IMG/VR virus record: IMGVR_UViG_3300036670_000183
Span: 1-22,248 of that record
Length of the DNA stretch: 22,248 nt
Source of the DNA: a virus
Direction: 5' to 3' (one strand)
Under the pieces are notes generated by a model. The model searched no databases and had not been told where the DNA came from. It worked only from the letters and a program-made list of their open reading frames with translations. The translations under genes and the position numbers were made by a program. Below, one piece after another: positions 1-7,811 of this stretch; the first letter of the stretch is position 1; every line of letters begins with the position of its first letter.

Positions 1-243
1 TCATTGGGTGTCCTTTTTGTGCAGCGTAGGCTGCAATTTCACACGTGCAAAAATGCCTGCTAAGAAAACCACAAGTGCTGTTACGGCAACAGCTTTATCA
101 CTTGGCAGGCCGAACAGGTCCATTAGCAACCCCTTGTTTTCCTCTGACATCACAAGCCAAGCGCCCATTGCTGCCGCGCCGATGATTTGAACCTGAACGA
201 CTAAAAACCGCCAAGCCTTATGCCAGCCCTCAATCAGCTTCAT
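1..243 (-). CDS. Small two-helix membrane protein, putative holin
   Basis: This is an 80-residue protein with two hydrophobic segments, about residues 11-33 and 49-66, separated by a short acidic loop (SEENKG) and followed by a charged tail (HKKDTQ). Size, topology and position at the end of the late operon fit a phage holin, which would permeabilise the inner membrane for an endolysin. The ATG at 243 overlaps the TGA of the upstream gene as ATGA, so translation is probably coupled. The stop codon occupies the first three bases of the window, so the gene is complete. The holin role is inferred from topology and context; no catalytic motif can confirm it. The neighbouring small membrane proteins are alternative candidates for the holin. 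Confidence 0.7.
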   Translation of the reverse strand: MKLIEGWHKAWRFLVVQVQIIGAAAMGAWLVMSEENKGLLMDLFGLPSDKAVAVTALVVFLAGIFARVKLQPTLHKKDTQ

Positions 244-524
244 TGCTTGCCTTTCGCTAGCTCACGCGCCAGCTGGTTTACGGCGATGTTGGTCTCTCTC
301 ACGTCGCGCTTTATCTCCGCCAGGGTGATATTTGTGCGGCTGTCCTGATCAACGATTCGCTCCTCTGCGGTCACTGTGCGCTGCTCGACTACGGTGATGC
401 GTTTGTCGAGAGTGGCGTAAGCTACAAAGCCGCTGACCAAAAACCCGGCGAAGGTCAAAAGATGACCCGCGTTGATCGTCGGATCAAAGGTCAGGCGGCT
501 CGGGGGTGGGTTGGGTTGTGTCAT
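240..524 (-). CDS. Small membrane-anchored coiled-coil protein of the lysis region
   Basis: The product has 94 residues. A Pro-rich N-terminus is followed by one hydrophobic segment, about residues 19-39. The rest, residues 41-92, is highly charged and heptad-like (LDKRITVVEQ, AEERIVDQ, LAEIKRDV), suggesting a coiled coil. The ATG at 524 forms an ATGA overlap with the preceding stop. An in-frame upstream extension to 602 is possible but Cys-rich and lies over the preceding gene, so it was rejected. The architecture resembles XhlA-like or spanin-like lysis accessory proteins, but I recognise no specific family. A role in the lysis cassette is inferred from its place between two other small membrane proteins. 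Confidence 0.7.
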   Translation of the reverse strand: MTQPNPPPSRLTFDPTINAGHLLTFAGFLVSGFVAYATLDKRITVVEQRTVTAEERIVDQDSRTNITLAEIKRDVRETNIAVNQLARELAKGKQ

Positions 525-814
525 ATAAAGCTTTGAACAAAGTAAACAGCAACACAAGCGGCAATGGGCGCAGCAAAGTCGAGCACGGAGCCAATGTTCC
601 ACACCCGCTTGTCAATCCAGTCCATTGCTCTCAAGCTTGAGCGCAAACCACCGCCGAACTTAGCGATCCATCGGTATTCGGCTTGGGTGTGCTCGCGGGC
701 AATAAACCAGGTGCAGGCCAGCGCTGCGCCTGCGAACCAGTCACCGAGCCACAGGCCAAACGCAACTTGAACAGCGACTGCGATCAGGGCGTGCTCAATT
801 GGGGTCTTGTCCAT
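521..814 (-). CDS. Small phage membrane protein, unassigned
   Basis: The product has 97 residues. A long hydrophobic stretch at about residues 8-38 could be one or two membrane passes. A polar Trp- and Arg-rich centre (EYRWIAKFGG, MDWIDKRVW) follows, then a C-terminal hydrophobic helix at about 77-96. The pattern of REHTQAEYRWI followed by a Gly-rich turn looks like a recurrent small membrane protein found beside lysis genes in proteobacterial phages, but I cannot attach a proven function. The ATG at 814 overlaps the upstream TGA as TGATG; a GTG one codon earlier is a less likely start. It could be a holin or antiholin partner of the two genes that follow. Confidence 0.7.
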   Translation of the reverse strand: MDKTPIEHALIAVAVQVAFGLWLGDWFAGAALACTWFIAREHTQAEYRWIAKFGGGLRSSLRAMDWIDKRVWNIGSVLDFAAPIAACVAVYFVQSFI

Positions 815-1284
815 CACAGCGCTGCCGCCTGCACAAACAGCGCGTCAATACCGGCAGCGTCCAGTCCAATTGCCCCGCCGATGGCGATCAAGCTGGGCCG
901 GTTGCGCTCAAACTCTTGGCTGTCGTCCCACTCGATTTGCATCATCCCGCGCTGGGTTGCATCCGGGATGGCATCAATGGCGGGCTGCACCAGATCGAGC
1001 TTGCCAGACAACAGTATCGCTTGCCGGGCTTGTCGTCGCGTGACCTTCATCGGCGGGCCGGGTGCAGGCGGTTCTGGGGCTGGTGGCTCTGGCGACGGCA
1101 CTGGAATATCTTCCAACACCCACGCACCGTTCCACTTTGCCAGCCGTCCATCTGGGATGGTTGGGGGCAGCGAATCAACCGCACCAGCAGGGATCAGGTA
1201 AACACCTGGCTCTAATGGCGATTCATCTGCGATTGTTGTGCCAACAAAATAACCGGCTGCGTCAAGCTGGGAAACTGTTTTCAT
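814..1284 (-). CDS. Tail fibre-tip or fibre-assembly-like protein with Pro-rich linker
   Basis: The product has 156 residues in three parts. Residues 1-60 carry the SPLEPGVYLIPAGAV pattern and a W-rich strand (LAKWNGAWVLED), as often seen in small proteins next to tail-fibre genes. Residues 61-78 are a Pro-rich linker with a tandem PEPPAP repeat. Residues 79-156 form a C-terminal domain (MKVTRRQARQAILLSGKLD, then IEWDDSQEFERNRP and ending GIDALFVQAAAL) that is common downstream of collar-domain fibres. The start at 1284 sits just after the previous stop, and the stop codon itself is part of an AAAGG ribosome-binding site. The probable role is fibre assembly, capping or fibre-tip structure. 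This is a context-based assignment, and the exact family is not certain. Confidence 0.72.
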   Translation of the reverse strand: MKTVSQLDAAGYFVGTTIADESPLEPGVYLIPAGAVDSLPPTIPDGRLAKWNGAWVLEDIPVPSPEPPAPEPPAPGPPMKVTRRQARQAILLSGKLDLVQPAIDAIPDATQRGMMQIEWDDSQEFERNRPSLIAIGGAIGLDAAGIDALFVQAAAL

Positions 1285-1293
1285 ATTTGGCCT

Positions 1294-1974
1294 TTAGAAC
1301 TTTATGCAAAACAGCATTGCAATGTTGCGAGGGCGGGTTTCTTCGCCCACAGTAGCGTTGATGCTTGATAGGTTTTGCGCAGCGGTGCCTACGTTGGTTC
1401 CAACAATACCAGGGCTTGAGCCACTATTAAATAAAGCACTTACTGTGTGCGTGTGCGACTTTAACAAATCGATCTGCGCTGAACCAAACGCGCGCCCAGA
1501 ATCAACACCTCGCCCATCATCCCAACCACGCGGAAACTCGCCGCGCATATCAGGAAGGCCAAATGTGGATGATCCGTTGCCTACGCCAAAAGTGGTGCCA
1601 ATAGCCGAAAACAATGCCGCGTAAGTGGTGCGAGATACAAGTGCGCCGTTTGCTTTCAGAAATCCCGTGGGTGCGGTATTGCGGGCAAAGGCAATTACTG
1701 CGCCGGGTGACACGCCGTTGTCTGCTGTGGTGGCTGTGGTGGCTGTGGTGGCTGTGGTGGCTGTTGCCGCATTGCCGCTAATGTCAATGCCCCATGTGCC
1801 GCTTGCGTTGCCGCCGGTGCGGGTGGGCACCACCAGGGCAGTGCGAGCCTCTGCGGCGTTGCCGGTTGCGCCAAGCAGTCCGGTCAGGTAGTCATACAGC
1901 GCGCCAAACCCTGCGTTGGCCGTGGCGCGGGTTGGGGTGCCGCTAACGGCGCTTTTGAGTGGTGGTGCTGGCAT
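1294..1974 (-). CDS. Phage tail collar domain protein, fibre or baseplate tip
   Basis: The product has 226 residues. The core, about residues 86-165, reads as a phage tail collar domain: SPGAVIAFARNTAPTGFL, then ANGALVSRTTYAALFSAIG, FGLPDMRGEFPRGWD and a Gly-Arg-rich GVDSGRAFGS. It ends with the usual SHTHTVS and ETRPRNIAMLFCIKF signatures of short fibre or receptor-contact proteins. Upstream is a Gly- and Thr/Ala-rich shaft with a repeated TTA tract encoded by 9-nt tandem repeats. The start was set at ATG 1974 because AAGGA lies about 8 nt upstream; the longer reading from 2016 overlaps the gpJ-like gene and lacks such a site. The protein probably sits at the tail tip and contacts the host surface. 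Confidence 0.88.
   Translation of the reverse strand: MPAPPLKSAVSGTPTRATANAGFGALYDYLTGLLGATGNAAEARTALVVPTRTGGNASGTWGIDISGNAATATTATTATTATTADNGVSPGAVIAFARNTAPTGFLKANGALVSRTTYAALFSAIGTTFGVGNGSSTFGLPDMRGEFPRGWDDGRGVDSGRAFGSAQIDLLKSHTHTVSALFNSGSSPGIVGTNVGTAAQNLSSINATVGEETRPRNIAMLFCIKF
1724..1764 (-). repeat. 9-nt tandem repeat (4.5 copies) inside the collar-fibre gene
   Basis: Plus-strand GCTGTGGTG occurs four times without mismatch from 1724 to 1759, followed by a partial unit GCTGT. On the coding strand each unit gives three codons, producing the run of Thr-Thr-Ala in the fibre shaft. Because the unit is a multiple of three, gain or loss of copies would change shaft length without breaking the frame. 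Confidence 0.95.
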
Positions 1975-1993
1975 GGGTGTTTCCTTTTTTGAA

Positions 1994-4948
1994 TCAGTAG
2001 CCGAAAACCTCGGCATCTACCACGCCAGCAACAGCGGTGCCGCTGGTGTTGATGGTTTGCACAAGAGGGCCTAGGGTTGGGTTTTTGTCTACGATGCGCA
2101 CGCTGGTGGCTGTGCCGGCGCTGTGCACCGTGAGGCGCACTGTCTTGATTGCGCTGTAGGTCTTAATGATCGGCAGGCGAGTGCCGCCGCTGCCAATAGA
2201 CAGCGCGGGAAACGCTTCTACGATGTCGGGCACATCGAGCACAGCAGCAATCGACGTGATCACGCCTTGCACCGCGCCGGCCGCGAGAGTTATACGAAAA
2301 CGCACTTCAAGCGGTCCATCAATTGCAAGTGAGCCAGGCCATATTTGCCAAGCGGCCGGGGTGCCATAAGTGGGCTGATCAAGCGGCGAATACATAGGGT
2401 CGCCCACAGGCTCAAACATGGGATCGTTGCCGCCGGTTTGAAACTCCAGCGTGTATTCGCCCGTAATCTCAATTTGCAACAGCAGCGTGCCGCCAGATGT
2501 GGGGATGGTCGAGAACTCGTAAACGAGCGCTGCGTACTGCCCGGCCAGGTACATCGGGTCGATGCTGGGCAGGTACATGGGGCCATCGGCTGGCAGGTAA
2601 AAATCATCTAAGCCATCAGCGACCAGCTCACTTGAGACCACAGACCCGTTTGTGATGACACCGGAAAACGCCGGGTTTTGCGGGTAGCTCAACAGGATGT
2701 TGGCAGGCAGCGCGGCGGGGAAGTTGAAGAACGCAAACGCCACTTCGTCGCTCTCGTTGCCAGTGGTGTCGATAGCCTTGACCATGACGGTGCAAGGGCC
2801 CTGCGGCACGCGCTCCAATGTGTAGGGCGACTCTGTAATCACGCCATCGTGCAATTTGCCCGCGCTTGGCCACCAGGTGCTTTCTCCGTATTGAAAGCGA
2901 AGCAGGTAGCCGGCCAGGTCAATGTCGGACACCGTGGTGAATGAGACCTGCGTGTTGCTGACGGTGACCGCTGAAACATTGGCAGGCGGCTCGGTCTTGC
3001 CCACCACCTCATGCGCGATCTGCGCGCCCCAATCGCTCACGGCCAGGGTGGTGCGGGTGCGCGCGCGGATGATGACGGTCTGCCCGTCTGGCGCGTTGGA
3101 CAGCACCGCCTGGGTGTCGCGCCCGCTGGTAGATACGGATTGCCACTGCAACACCGGCGCGGCCACGGCAAACTGCACTTCGACACTGCCCGAATCGAGC
3201 ACACCTGCATCCAGAAGCGCGGGCCAGCTCACGCGCACGCGGCTGATGATGGTGCCGTCTGCCTGGCGAATCAGCTCGGCGGTGCCGCTGGTGGCAGATA
3301 GGCTGGTTGGTGGGTCAATGTCCCACGGGCGGGGAAGGGAGGTGTTGTCTGCGTAGCCGCTGGCCACAAACGCGGCATTGGGCTGGAATATCGCAGCAGC
3401 GGTTTCTTTGAGCTGCAGTTGCACCATGCCGCCCAAGGTCCACTGCCTGCCAAGAACCATGAATTCCTTGGCCGCGAAGCCGTAGCGCGGCACCGTCAGG
3501 GTGATGGTGTCGAACAGGTCAAGCGGGTAGGCGCGCAGCTTGAATGCAGCTGTGAGCGTGAGCGGGTCGCGTGAGTCGCGCATCAAGATGCCTGCGATAT
3601 GCTGCGCCTGCTGCGCAAAGAACACGCCCTGCATTTCGATTTCTTGCACCAGCTCAACGCCGTCGGCGGCGATCAGCGCAGCGCCTTTGACCGGGGCCAG
3701 CGTCACTTGCTTGTAGCCCTGCGCGGCGTCCCAGATTCGCACGTTGACGGAATTGAACCGGTCGGCCCGTGGCGCGTGGGTGCTGATGCTGATCGCTTGC
3801 TGGCCTTGCGAGCCAGACGCATCACGGGTGACGGTGGCCAGATCGGCCTCGGTCAGCGCCATGACCGGGGCACCGTAGACCCCGGCGCGCACAAAAAACT
3901 CGCCCCCGGCGTAGGCCCACTGCCCGGCCATGGCCTGCGCCAGATCATCCAACCCGTCGCGTGCTGCGGTGCCCCATGGCATCACGATGCTGCTGCGGTA
4001 CATGGGCACGGCACCGTCGCCATAGTTGTGCGCGATGTCGCACGCGTTGGCAGCGGCGGTGATGCGGGCGTTTTCTGCGGCGCTCAGGCTTGGGTGCTTG
4101 CCGAAATAGGGGTGGGTGAGGATGTGGCGCTGCTGCAGCGCGGGGTTTTGCGTCCAGACGGTACTGCCGTTGCGCGGGTCAAAGCAGCGCGCGCCGCGAA
4201 TGGTGGCGGTGACGTTGGGCAAGCCGCTTGGGAATGCGGTTTCGTCGTAGAAAAATTCGCACTTGAGGTACGCGATACCGTCGGCGCGGTGTGCGCTTGT
4301 CCACAGGCTCGGGAAGTCGGCGATTACGCCTGCGTCGGCGGTTTGACCTGGGGCGCCCCGGTAGACGGTGATCCTGGCCTTGGAGGTGGAAACCAGATAC
4401 TGGTATGAAGTGAGGAGAAAGCTGTTGCCAAATTCGCTGTTGCCCCCCTCAGAGATGTGAATGGTGCCGGGTATTGCATTGGCCGGAGCATATCCAGCTA
4501 CTGAGGCGCTTTCCCTGCGAGAGAGCGCATAAGGCTCGGTCTGCACCCAGCCGTCTTCGTCCAGTGTGACTTCAATGTCATTGAGCCAGATCTGCTCGAC
4601 AGCATCAATCTCGTGCCCGGCAATGGCGATCAGCATCACGAATTTCTCGCGCTGCGCACCGACCGAGCCACGGAAGAAAACGTGGCCACCCTTGCGCACC
4701 CGGCCCAGCACCAGCTCGCGCGGCGCCACCGTGGCGGGGAAGTTGGCCAGGCGGTCGACCTGGGCGGCGTTGTACTGCGCGCGGGCTTTGCGCTCGGCTT
4801 TGCGCTTTGCGCTGCTGGAGAGCGCCATGGCGCCAAGCAGCAGCGCGCCCGTGGCAATCTGGGTGCTGTAAATGATGAGCGTGGCGCCGGCAAGGCCGCC
4901 CAGCGCGGCCCCCAAGGCGGAGATTCCAGCAACAATGAAGGTTGGCAT
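1994..4948 (-). CDS. gpJ-like tail tip / host-specificity protein
   Basis: This is a 984-residue protein at the position of lambda J, after the hub and NlpC-like genes and before the fibre genes. Residues 4-47 are strongly hydrophobic and Gly-rich, followed by a basic patch (SAKRKAERKAR). Residues about 70-530 form the hub region, with strand-rich segments such as APRELVLGRVRKGGHVFF and DDLAQAMAGQWAYAGGEFFVRAG, typical of TipJ/gpJ-type central tail hubs. Two fibronectin type III-like domains follow, about 545-647 and 653-745. The C-terminal part (about 780-984) carries two copies of a PMY-rich motif and a jelly-roll-like segment. The ATG at 4948 starts 3 nt after the upstream TAG. Known gpJ proteins form the tail tip and can determine host range; here that is inferred from similarity and order. 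Confidence 0.9.
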   Translation of the reverse strand: MPTFIVAGISALGAALGGLAGATLIIYSTQIATGALLLGAMALSSSAKRKAERKARAQYNAAQVDRLANFPATVAPRELVLGRVRKGGHVFFRGSVGAQREKFVMLIAIAGHEIDAVEQIWLNDIEVTLDEDGWVQTEPYALSRRESASVAGYAPANAIPGTIHISEGGNSEFGNSFLLTSYQYLVSTSKARITVYRGAPGQTADAGVIADFPSLWTSAHRADGIAYLKCEFFYDETAFPSGLPNVTATIRGARCFDPRNGSTVWTQNPALQQRHILTHPYFGKHPSLSAAENARITAAANACDIAHNYGDGAVPMYRSSIVMPWGTAARDGLDDLAQAMAGQWAYAGGEFFVRAGVYGAPVMALTEADLATVTRDASGSQGQQAISISTHAPRADRFNSVNVRIWDAAQGYKQVTLAPVKGAALIAADGVELVQEIEMQGVFFAQQAQHIAGILMRDSRDPLTLTAAFKLRAYPLDLFDTITLTVPRYGFAAKEFMVLGRQWTLGGMVQLQLKETAAAIFQPNAAFVASGYADNTSLPRPWDIDPPTSLSATSGTAELIRQADGTIISRVRVSWPALLDAGVLDSGSVEVQFAVAAPVLQWQSVSTSGRDTQAVLSNAPDGQTVIIRARTRTTLAVSDWGAQIAHEVVGKTEPPANVSAVTVSNTQVSFTTVSDIDLAGYLLRFQYGESTWWPSAGKLHDGVITESPYTLERVPQGPCTVMVKAIDTTGNESDEVAFAFFNFPAALPANILLSYPQNPAFSGVITNGSVVSSELVADGLDDFYLPADGPMYLPSIDPMYLAGQYAALVYEFSTIPTSGGTLLLQIEITGEYTLEFQTGGNDPMFEPVGDPMYSPLDQPTYGTPAAWQIWPGSLAIDGPLEVRFRITLAAGAVQGVITSIAAVLDVPDIVEAFPALSIGSGGTRLPIIKTYSAIKTVRLTVHSAGTATSVRIVDKNPTLGPLVQTINTSGTAVAGVVDAEVFGY

Positions 4949-4951
4949 CGG

Positions 4952-5353
4952 CTACACCTTCCAGGCCGCCAGGGCCTGTTGCATCGAAGCCGGGGCCAGC
5001 CCGGCGTCACCGGCACACAGCGCTTCCAGGCCGTTGCACGCAGCCAGCAGCTCGCGCCCGTCTTGCTGCATCAGCACGATGTCGCCCACAGCCGCGAAGG
5101 CCGGGGCCACGCTGGCACCCAGCGCTGCGGTGGCAATGCCGCGCACACCGCCCAGCTTTTTAAGCACACGCGAAGCCTCGGCGGCGGTGGCGTAGGTGCC
5201 GCGCAGATCGGCGGCGAAGTCTTGCCCGGTGAGGGAGCGCACCGCATCGGCGGCCCACAGGCAGCAGTCGTGCTGGCCCCATGCGAAAGCGCGGGCGCGC
5301 CGCTCGATGCACAGCAGCGCGAACCGGGTTTGCCAGTCGGGAAGTCGGGTCAT
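4952..5353 (-). CDS. DUF6950 / NlpC-P60-like tail tip protein
   Basis: The product has 133 residues. The motif FAWGQHDCCLWAADAV near residue 25 matches the Cys-containing helix that starts NlpC/P60-like peptidases, and VGDIVLM near residue 90 resembles the strand that normally carries the next active-site residue. The expected catalytic His is not obvious, so peptidoglycan hydrolysis is uncertain and the fold may be used structurally. The order hub protein, this gene, gpJ-like gene matches the lambda L-K-I-J region, where gpK is NlpC-like. The ATG at 5353 overlaps the previous stop as ATGA; the longer upstream reading (from 5380) runs into the preceding gene and was rejected. Confidence 0.8.
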   Translation of the reverse strand: MTRLPDWQTRFALLCIERRARAFAWGQHDCCLWAADAVRSLTGQDFAADLRGTYATAAEASRVLKKLGGVRGIATAALGASVAPAFAAVGDIVLMQQDGRELLAACNGLEALCAGDAGLAPASMQQALAAWKV

Positions 5354-5925
5354 CGGTAGAACCATTCTTTTGCAGGCCACACAACAGGCTGGTCGGCCTG
5401 CGATGCCACGTATTCAAACGCCCGATCGCCAGGGCTTACGCTTTGCTGGTCAGCGTGGCTCGTGGTGAGTGGGCTGCCGCGCAGCAGATCCACAGCGGTG
5501 CTCTCTGCCGTGGCGGTCACGCGGCAGGTGCCGCCGTCCTCGCTGATGCCCATGGTGTCGCCACGGCCCACCCAATCAAGCGGTGCGTCAACGATCTGCC
5601 CGGTTGCGGCGCTGAGCACAGCGGTGCGGATCGTGATGGGTGTGCCGGGCCATTCGCTAGCATCGTCCAGCGCAAGCGAAATAGACGCGGCAGACGCGCC
5701 CGACAGGGTGAATTGCAGGCCCTTGACTTCGCCTGGGCTGTCTTCAATGGCAGATATTTCGCCCAAGCCCGATGCGCCTTGATAAATGATGCCGTCCCAG
5801 GTCAGATGCCAGTTGCTTGAATTGAGGGCGAGCGTGCCGCTGGGGAATTGCAACAGGATCAGTTGCACCAGCAGCACCTCGGGCTGGGCCAGCGCGGCCA
5901 GGGTGGGGGAGGATAGGCTGCGCAT
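5350..5925 (-). CDS. DUF2163-like tail hub protein (gpL position)
   Basis: The product has 191 residues and is rich in beta strands. Recognisable stretches are LLVQLILLQFPSGTLALNSS near the N-terminus, DGIIYQGASGLGEISAIEDS, LSGASAASISLALD and a C-terminal segment with GDRAFEYV. This is the pattern of DUF2163-type or baseplate-hub proteins that sit between the tape measure side genes and gpJ. Its ATG at 5925 shares a TGATG overlap with the upstream gene, and GGGTGA just upstream can serve as ribosome-binding site. The likely job is to form part of the tail tip ring that joins the tube to the gpJ-like hub. Family assignment is by pattern only. Confidence 0.75.
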   Translation of the reverse strand: MRSLSSPTLAALAQPEVLLVQLILLQFPSGTLALNSSNWHLTWDGIIYQGASGLGEISAIEDSPGEVKGLQFTLSGASAASISLALDDASEWPGTPITIRTAVLSAATGQIVDAPLDWVGRGDTMGISEDGGTCRVTATAESTAVDLLRGSPLTTSHADQQSVSPGDRAFEYVASQADQPVVWPAKEWFYR

Positions 5926-7811
5926 CAGATCACCCGCTCGACAAAATCAAGCGTCACGCCCTCGGCATACCCGCCCACGTAGCGCACGCTCGGGGTGCTG
6001 GCAAGGCGGAACGGCGCGGTCGGGCGGTCAAGCGTGACCTGGCTCACGATGTCCGCTGCCCGTGTTGACTGTGCAGATGTGGCTGTGTCTGCTGCTCGGG
6101 TGACGGCGGCTGTGGTGGTGGGAATGTAGCTGGTGGGATAACTTGCAACTTCTAACTGTGCGCCCCAAAGAAACATACCTGATACGTTATCTCCAGTGTA
6201 GTTAGTAGCGCTGCCGTTCAATAAAAATGTGGCAAAAATTGCATCAGAGCCGCTTGCAACTGCCAAGCCTGAAACCCAAACCCTAAACCAGCCGTTTTCA
6301 AATTCTTCAATGCCTGAACTGACCGCCCCTGCATTTCTTGAAATTACTTTAGTGGTTAGGTTGTAAGTCGCACCTGCTATTCCTCCGCTGAAAATTCCAC
6401 CACTATTGCCAAGCTGAATAAGGCCAATAGAGCGCTCAGAAGCCTTAGCGTAAATTGAAATCGTGTATAGAAATCCTTCGGCAAAGACAAGACTTCTAGA
6501 TGTGTGGTGCGGCCCATTTTCGGTATTTTCAACCAACTTATCTGCGGTTAAAGTGCCATCCGGCGCAGTAGCTGCATTTATGGTTATCGTGCTGCGTGAT
6601 TTAAACCATGCTGAGTTGTTAAACTCTTCCGAATAAATAAGCAAATTCGTCGCCGCATCTTCCAGCATCAACTTAGGCGCAACAGTCAGATTCGCTGGGT
6701 TGTAACCAAAGCGTGCAACGCCTGCTGCGGCAGTCTGAATCAAGCCATTAGAGCCAATGAACGTTCCTGACGATGCCCTGCCTGTGAACGTCTCTGTGCT
6801 GGGGATGTAGCTGGTGGGAAAAGATCCTACTTCAAGTTGAGCGCCCCAGATGTCTACGGAGTCGCCAGAATCATCTAAAATTATTGCAAGTCTTCCGTCG
6901 GTTGACGTTGTTGTATTGGTAAAGGAGACTCTAACCCAATCATTGATAACAACCAGCAAAAGTGAAGGTATAGGGCCAGCACGAAGACGAATGCTTCCAG
7001 TGCCAAACCGTCTACGAATCCAAATGGTTCCGGTTAACAGTGTCCCAACATCAACCGATGGAGCTTGCTGCAAAACAGCCCCGCTTCCAGTCGAAGTTAA
7101 GGTGTAAGCTCCTGGATTTCCGTAGGGTCCAATAATGCCTGCGGTCAGCGTAGCATTAAAAAGCGCATTCCAAGCCGCGTTATCAAACTGCTCAGAAAAC
7201 AGAATCAGATTCGTGGCCTCACCCTCAACCAGCAACTGCCCACCCTGAAACCTCGGCACATTCACACCAGCCGTCTGCAACACGCCATCGCCATCAACAA
7301 AGGTTGCAGTGGTGGCCCGAGCAAGACCAGGCACAGCGCGGCGCAAGCGGTTGGTGAGCGGCACGGTGAGCAGGCCGTTGCTGTCGGCGGTGCAGTCTGC
7401 CGCGCAGCGCAGCAGCAGGTCATCAACGCCCAGCATGTCGCCCGCCAGCAGGGTGGCGCCTGCGGTTGTGGCAATCTGCAAAGTGGCGGCGCCTTGCGCG
7501 GCTGCGATCACGAGGCCCGCGCTGCTTTGCGCTGTGCCCAGCGGCTGCGGGCGCCCGAAGTGGTAGAGATCGGTGTGGTTGGTCTGGCCGCGCATGGCCT
7601 CTATAAACGCCTCTCGCTTGGCCGAGCGGTTGTGCTCGCAAGGTGGCAGATCAAGCGTGCAGCTCCAGCGGTCGTTGAGCATGTCGGTGACCTGCTCAGA
7701 GCCACCGAAGGGCGACGCGAAAGCGCGCTGGTTGGTTTGCATCGCCAGCGAAAACGCAGCGGGCAAGAACGCCCGGCTGTCGCTGGCCACGGGGTAGACG
7801 ATCAAGCTCAT
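5925..7811 (-). CDS. Tail protein with two inserted binding-type domains
   Basis: This 628-residue protein appears to be a small conserved tail protein split by a large insert. Residues 1-165 (N-terminal MSLIVYPVASDSRAF, then LYHFGRPQPLGT and LTVPLTNRLRRA) and residues 592-628 (VTLDRPTAPFRL, then YVGGYAEGVTLDFVE) look like the two ends of one short beta-rich distal tail protein. In between lie two tandem units, about 167-345 and 349-572. Each contains ATNL-x3-SE-x-F-x-N-x-AW near its start and WGAQLEV-S-PTSYIP near its end, a pattern seen in jelly-roll, carbohydrate-binding-like domains of phage adhesins. The insert is clearly AT-richer than the flanks. It starts with an ATGA overlap with the tape-measure gene. 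Host-surface binding by the insert is an inference. Confidence 0.8.
   Translation of the reverse strand: MSLIVYPVASDSRAFLPAAFSLAMQTNQRAFASPFGGSEQVTDMLNDRWSCTLDLPPCEHNRSAKREAFIEAMRGQTNHTDLYHFGRPQPLGTAQSSAGLVIAAAQGAATLQIATTAGATLLAGDMLGVDDLLLRCAADCTADSNGLLTVPLTNRLRRAVPGLARATTATFVDGDGVLQTAGVNVPRFQGGQLLVEGEATNLILFSEQFDNAAWNALFNATLTAGIIGPYGNPGAYTLTSTGSGAVLQQAPSVDVGTLLTGTIWIRRRFGTGSIRLRAGPIPSLLLVVINDWVRVSFTNTTTSTDGRLAIILDDSGDSVDIWGAQLEVGSFPTSYIPSTETFTGRASSGTFIGSNGLIQTAAAGVARFGYNPANLTVAPKLMLEDAATNLLIYSEEFNNSAWFKSRSTITINAATAPDGTLTADKLVENTENGPHHTSRSLVFAEGFLYTISIYAKASERSIGLIQLGNSGGIFSGGIAGATYNLTTKVISRNAGAVSSGIEEFENGWFRVWVSGLAVASGSDAIFATFLLNGSATNYTGDNVSGMFLWGAQLEVASYPTSYIPTTTAAVTRAADTATSAQSTRAADIVSQVTLDRPTAPFRLASTPSVRYVGGYAEGVTLDFVERVI
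6096..7313 (-). repeat. Tandem duplicated domain within the tail protein gene
   Basis: Two diverged protein-level units lie in tandem. Unit 1 covers about residues 167-345 (nt 6777-7313) and unit 2 about 349-572 (nt 6096-6767). Both begin with a TF-x3-G-x2-QTA segment and an RF motif, continue with ATNL and SE-x-F-x-N-x-AW, and end with WGAQLEV-x-S-x-PTSYIP. The central parts have diverged and differ in length. The nucleotide sequence of this stretch is noticeably poorer in G and C than the genes on either side. Confidence 0.85.

Noticed and set aside
1724-1764. Possible CRISPR-like repeat array
   Set aside because: The unit is 9 nt with no spacers and lies in frame inside a fibre gene.
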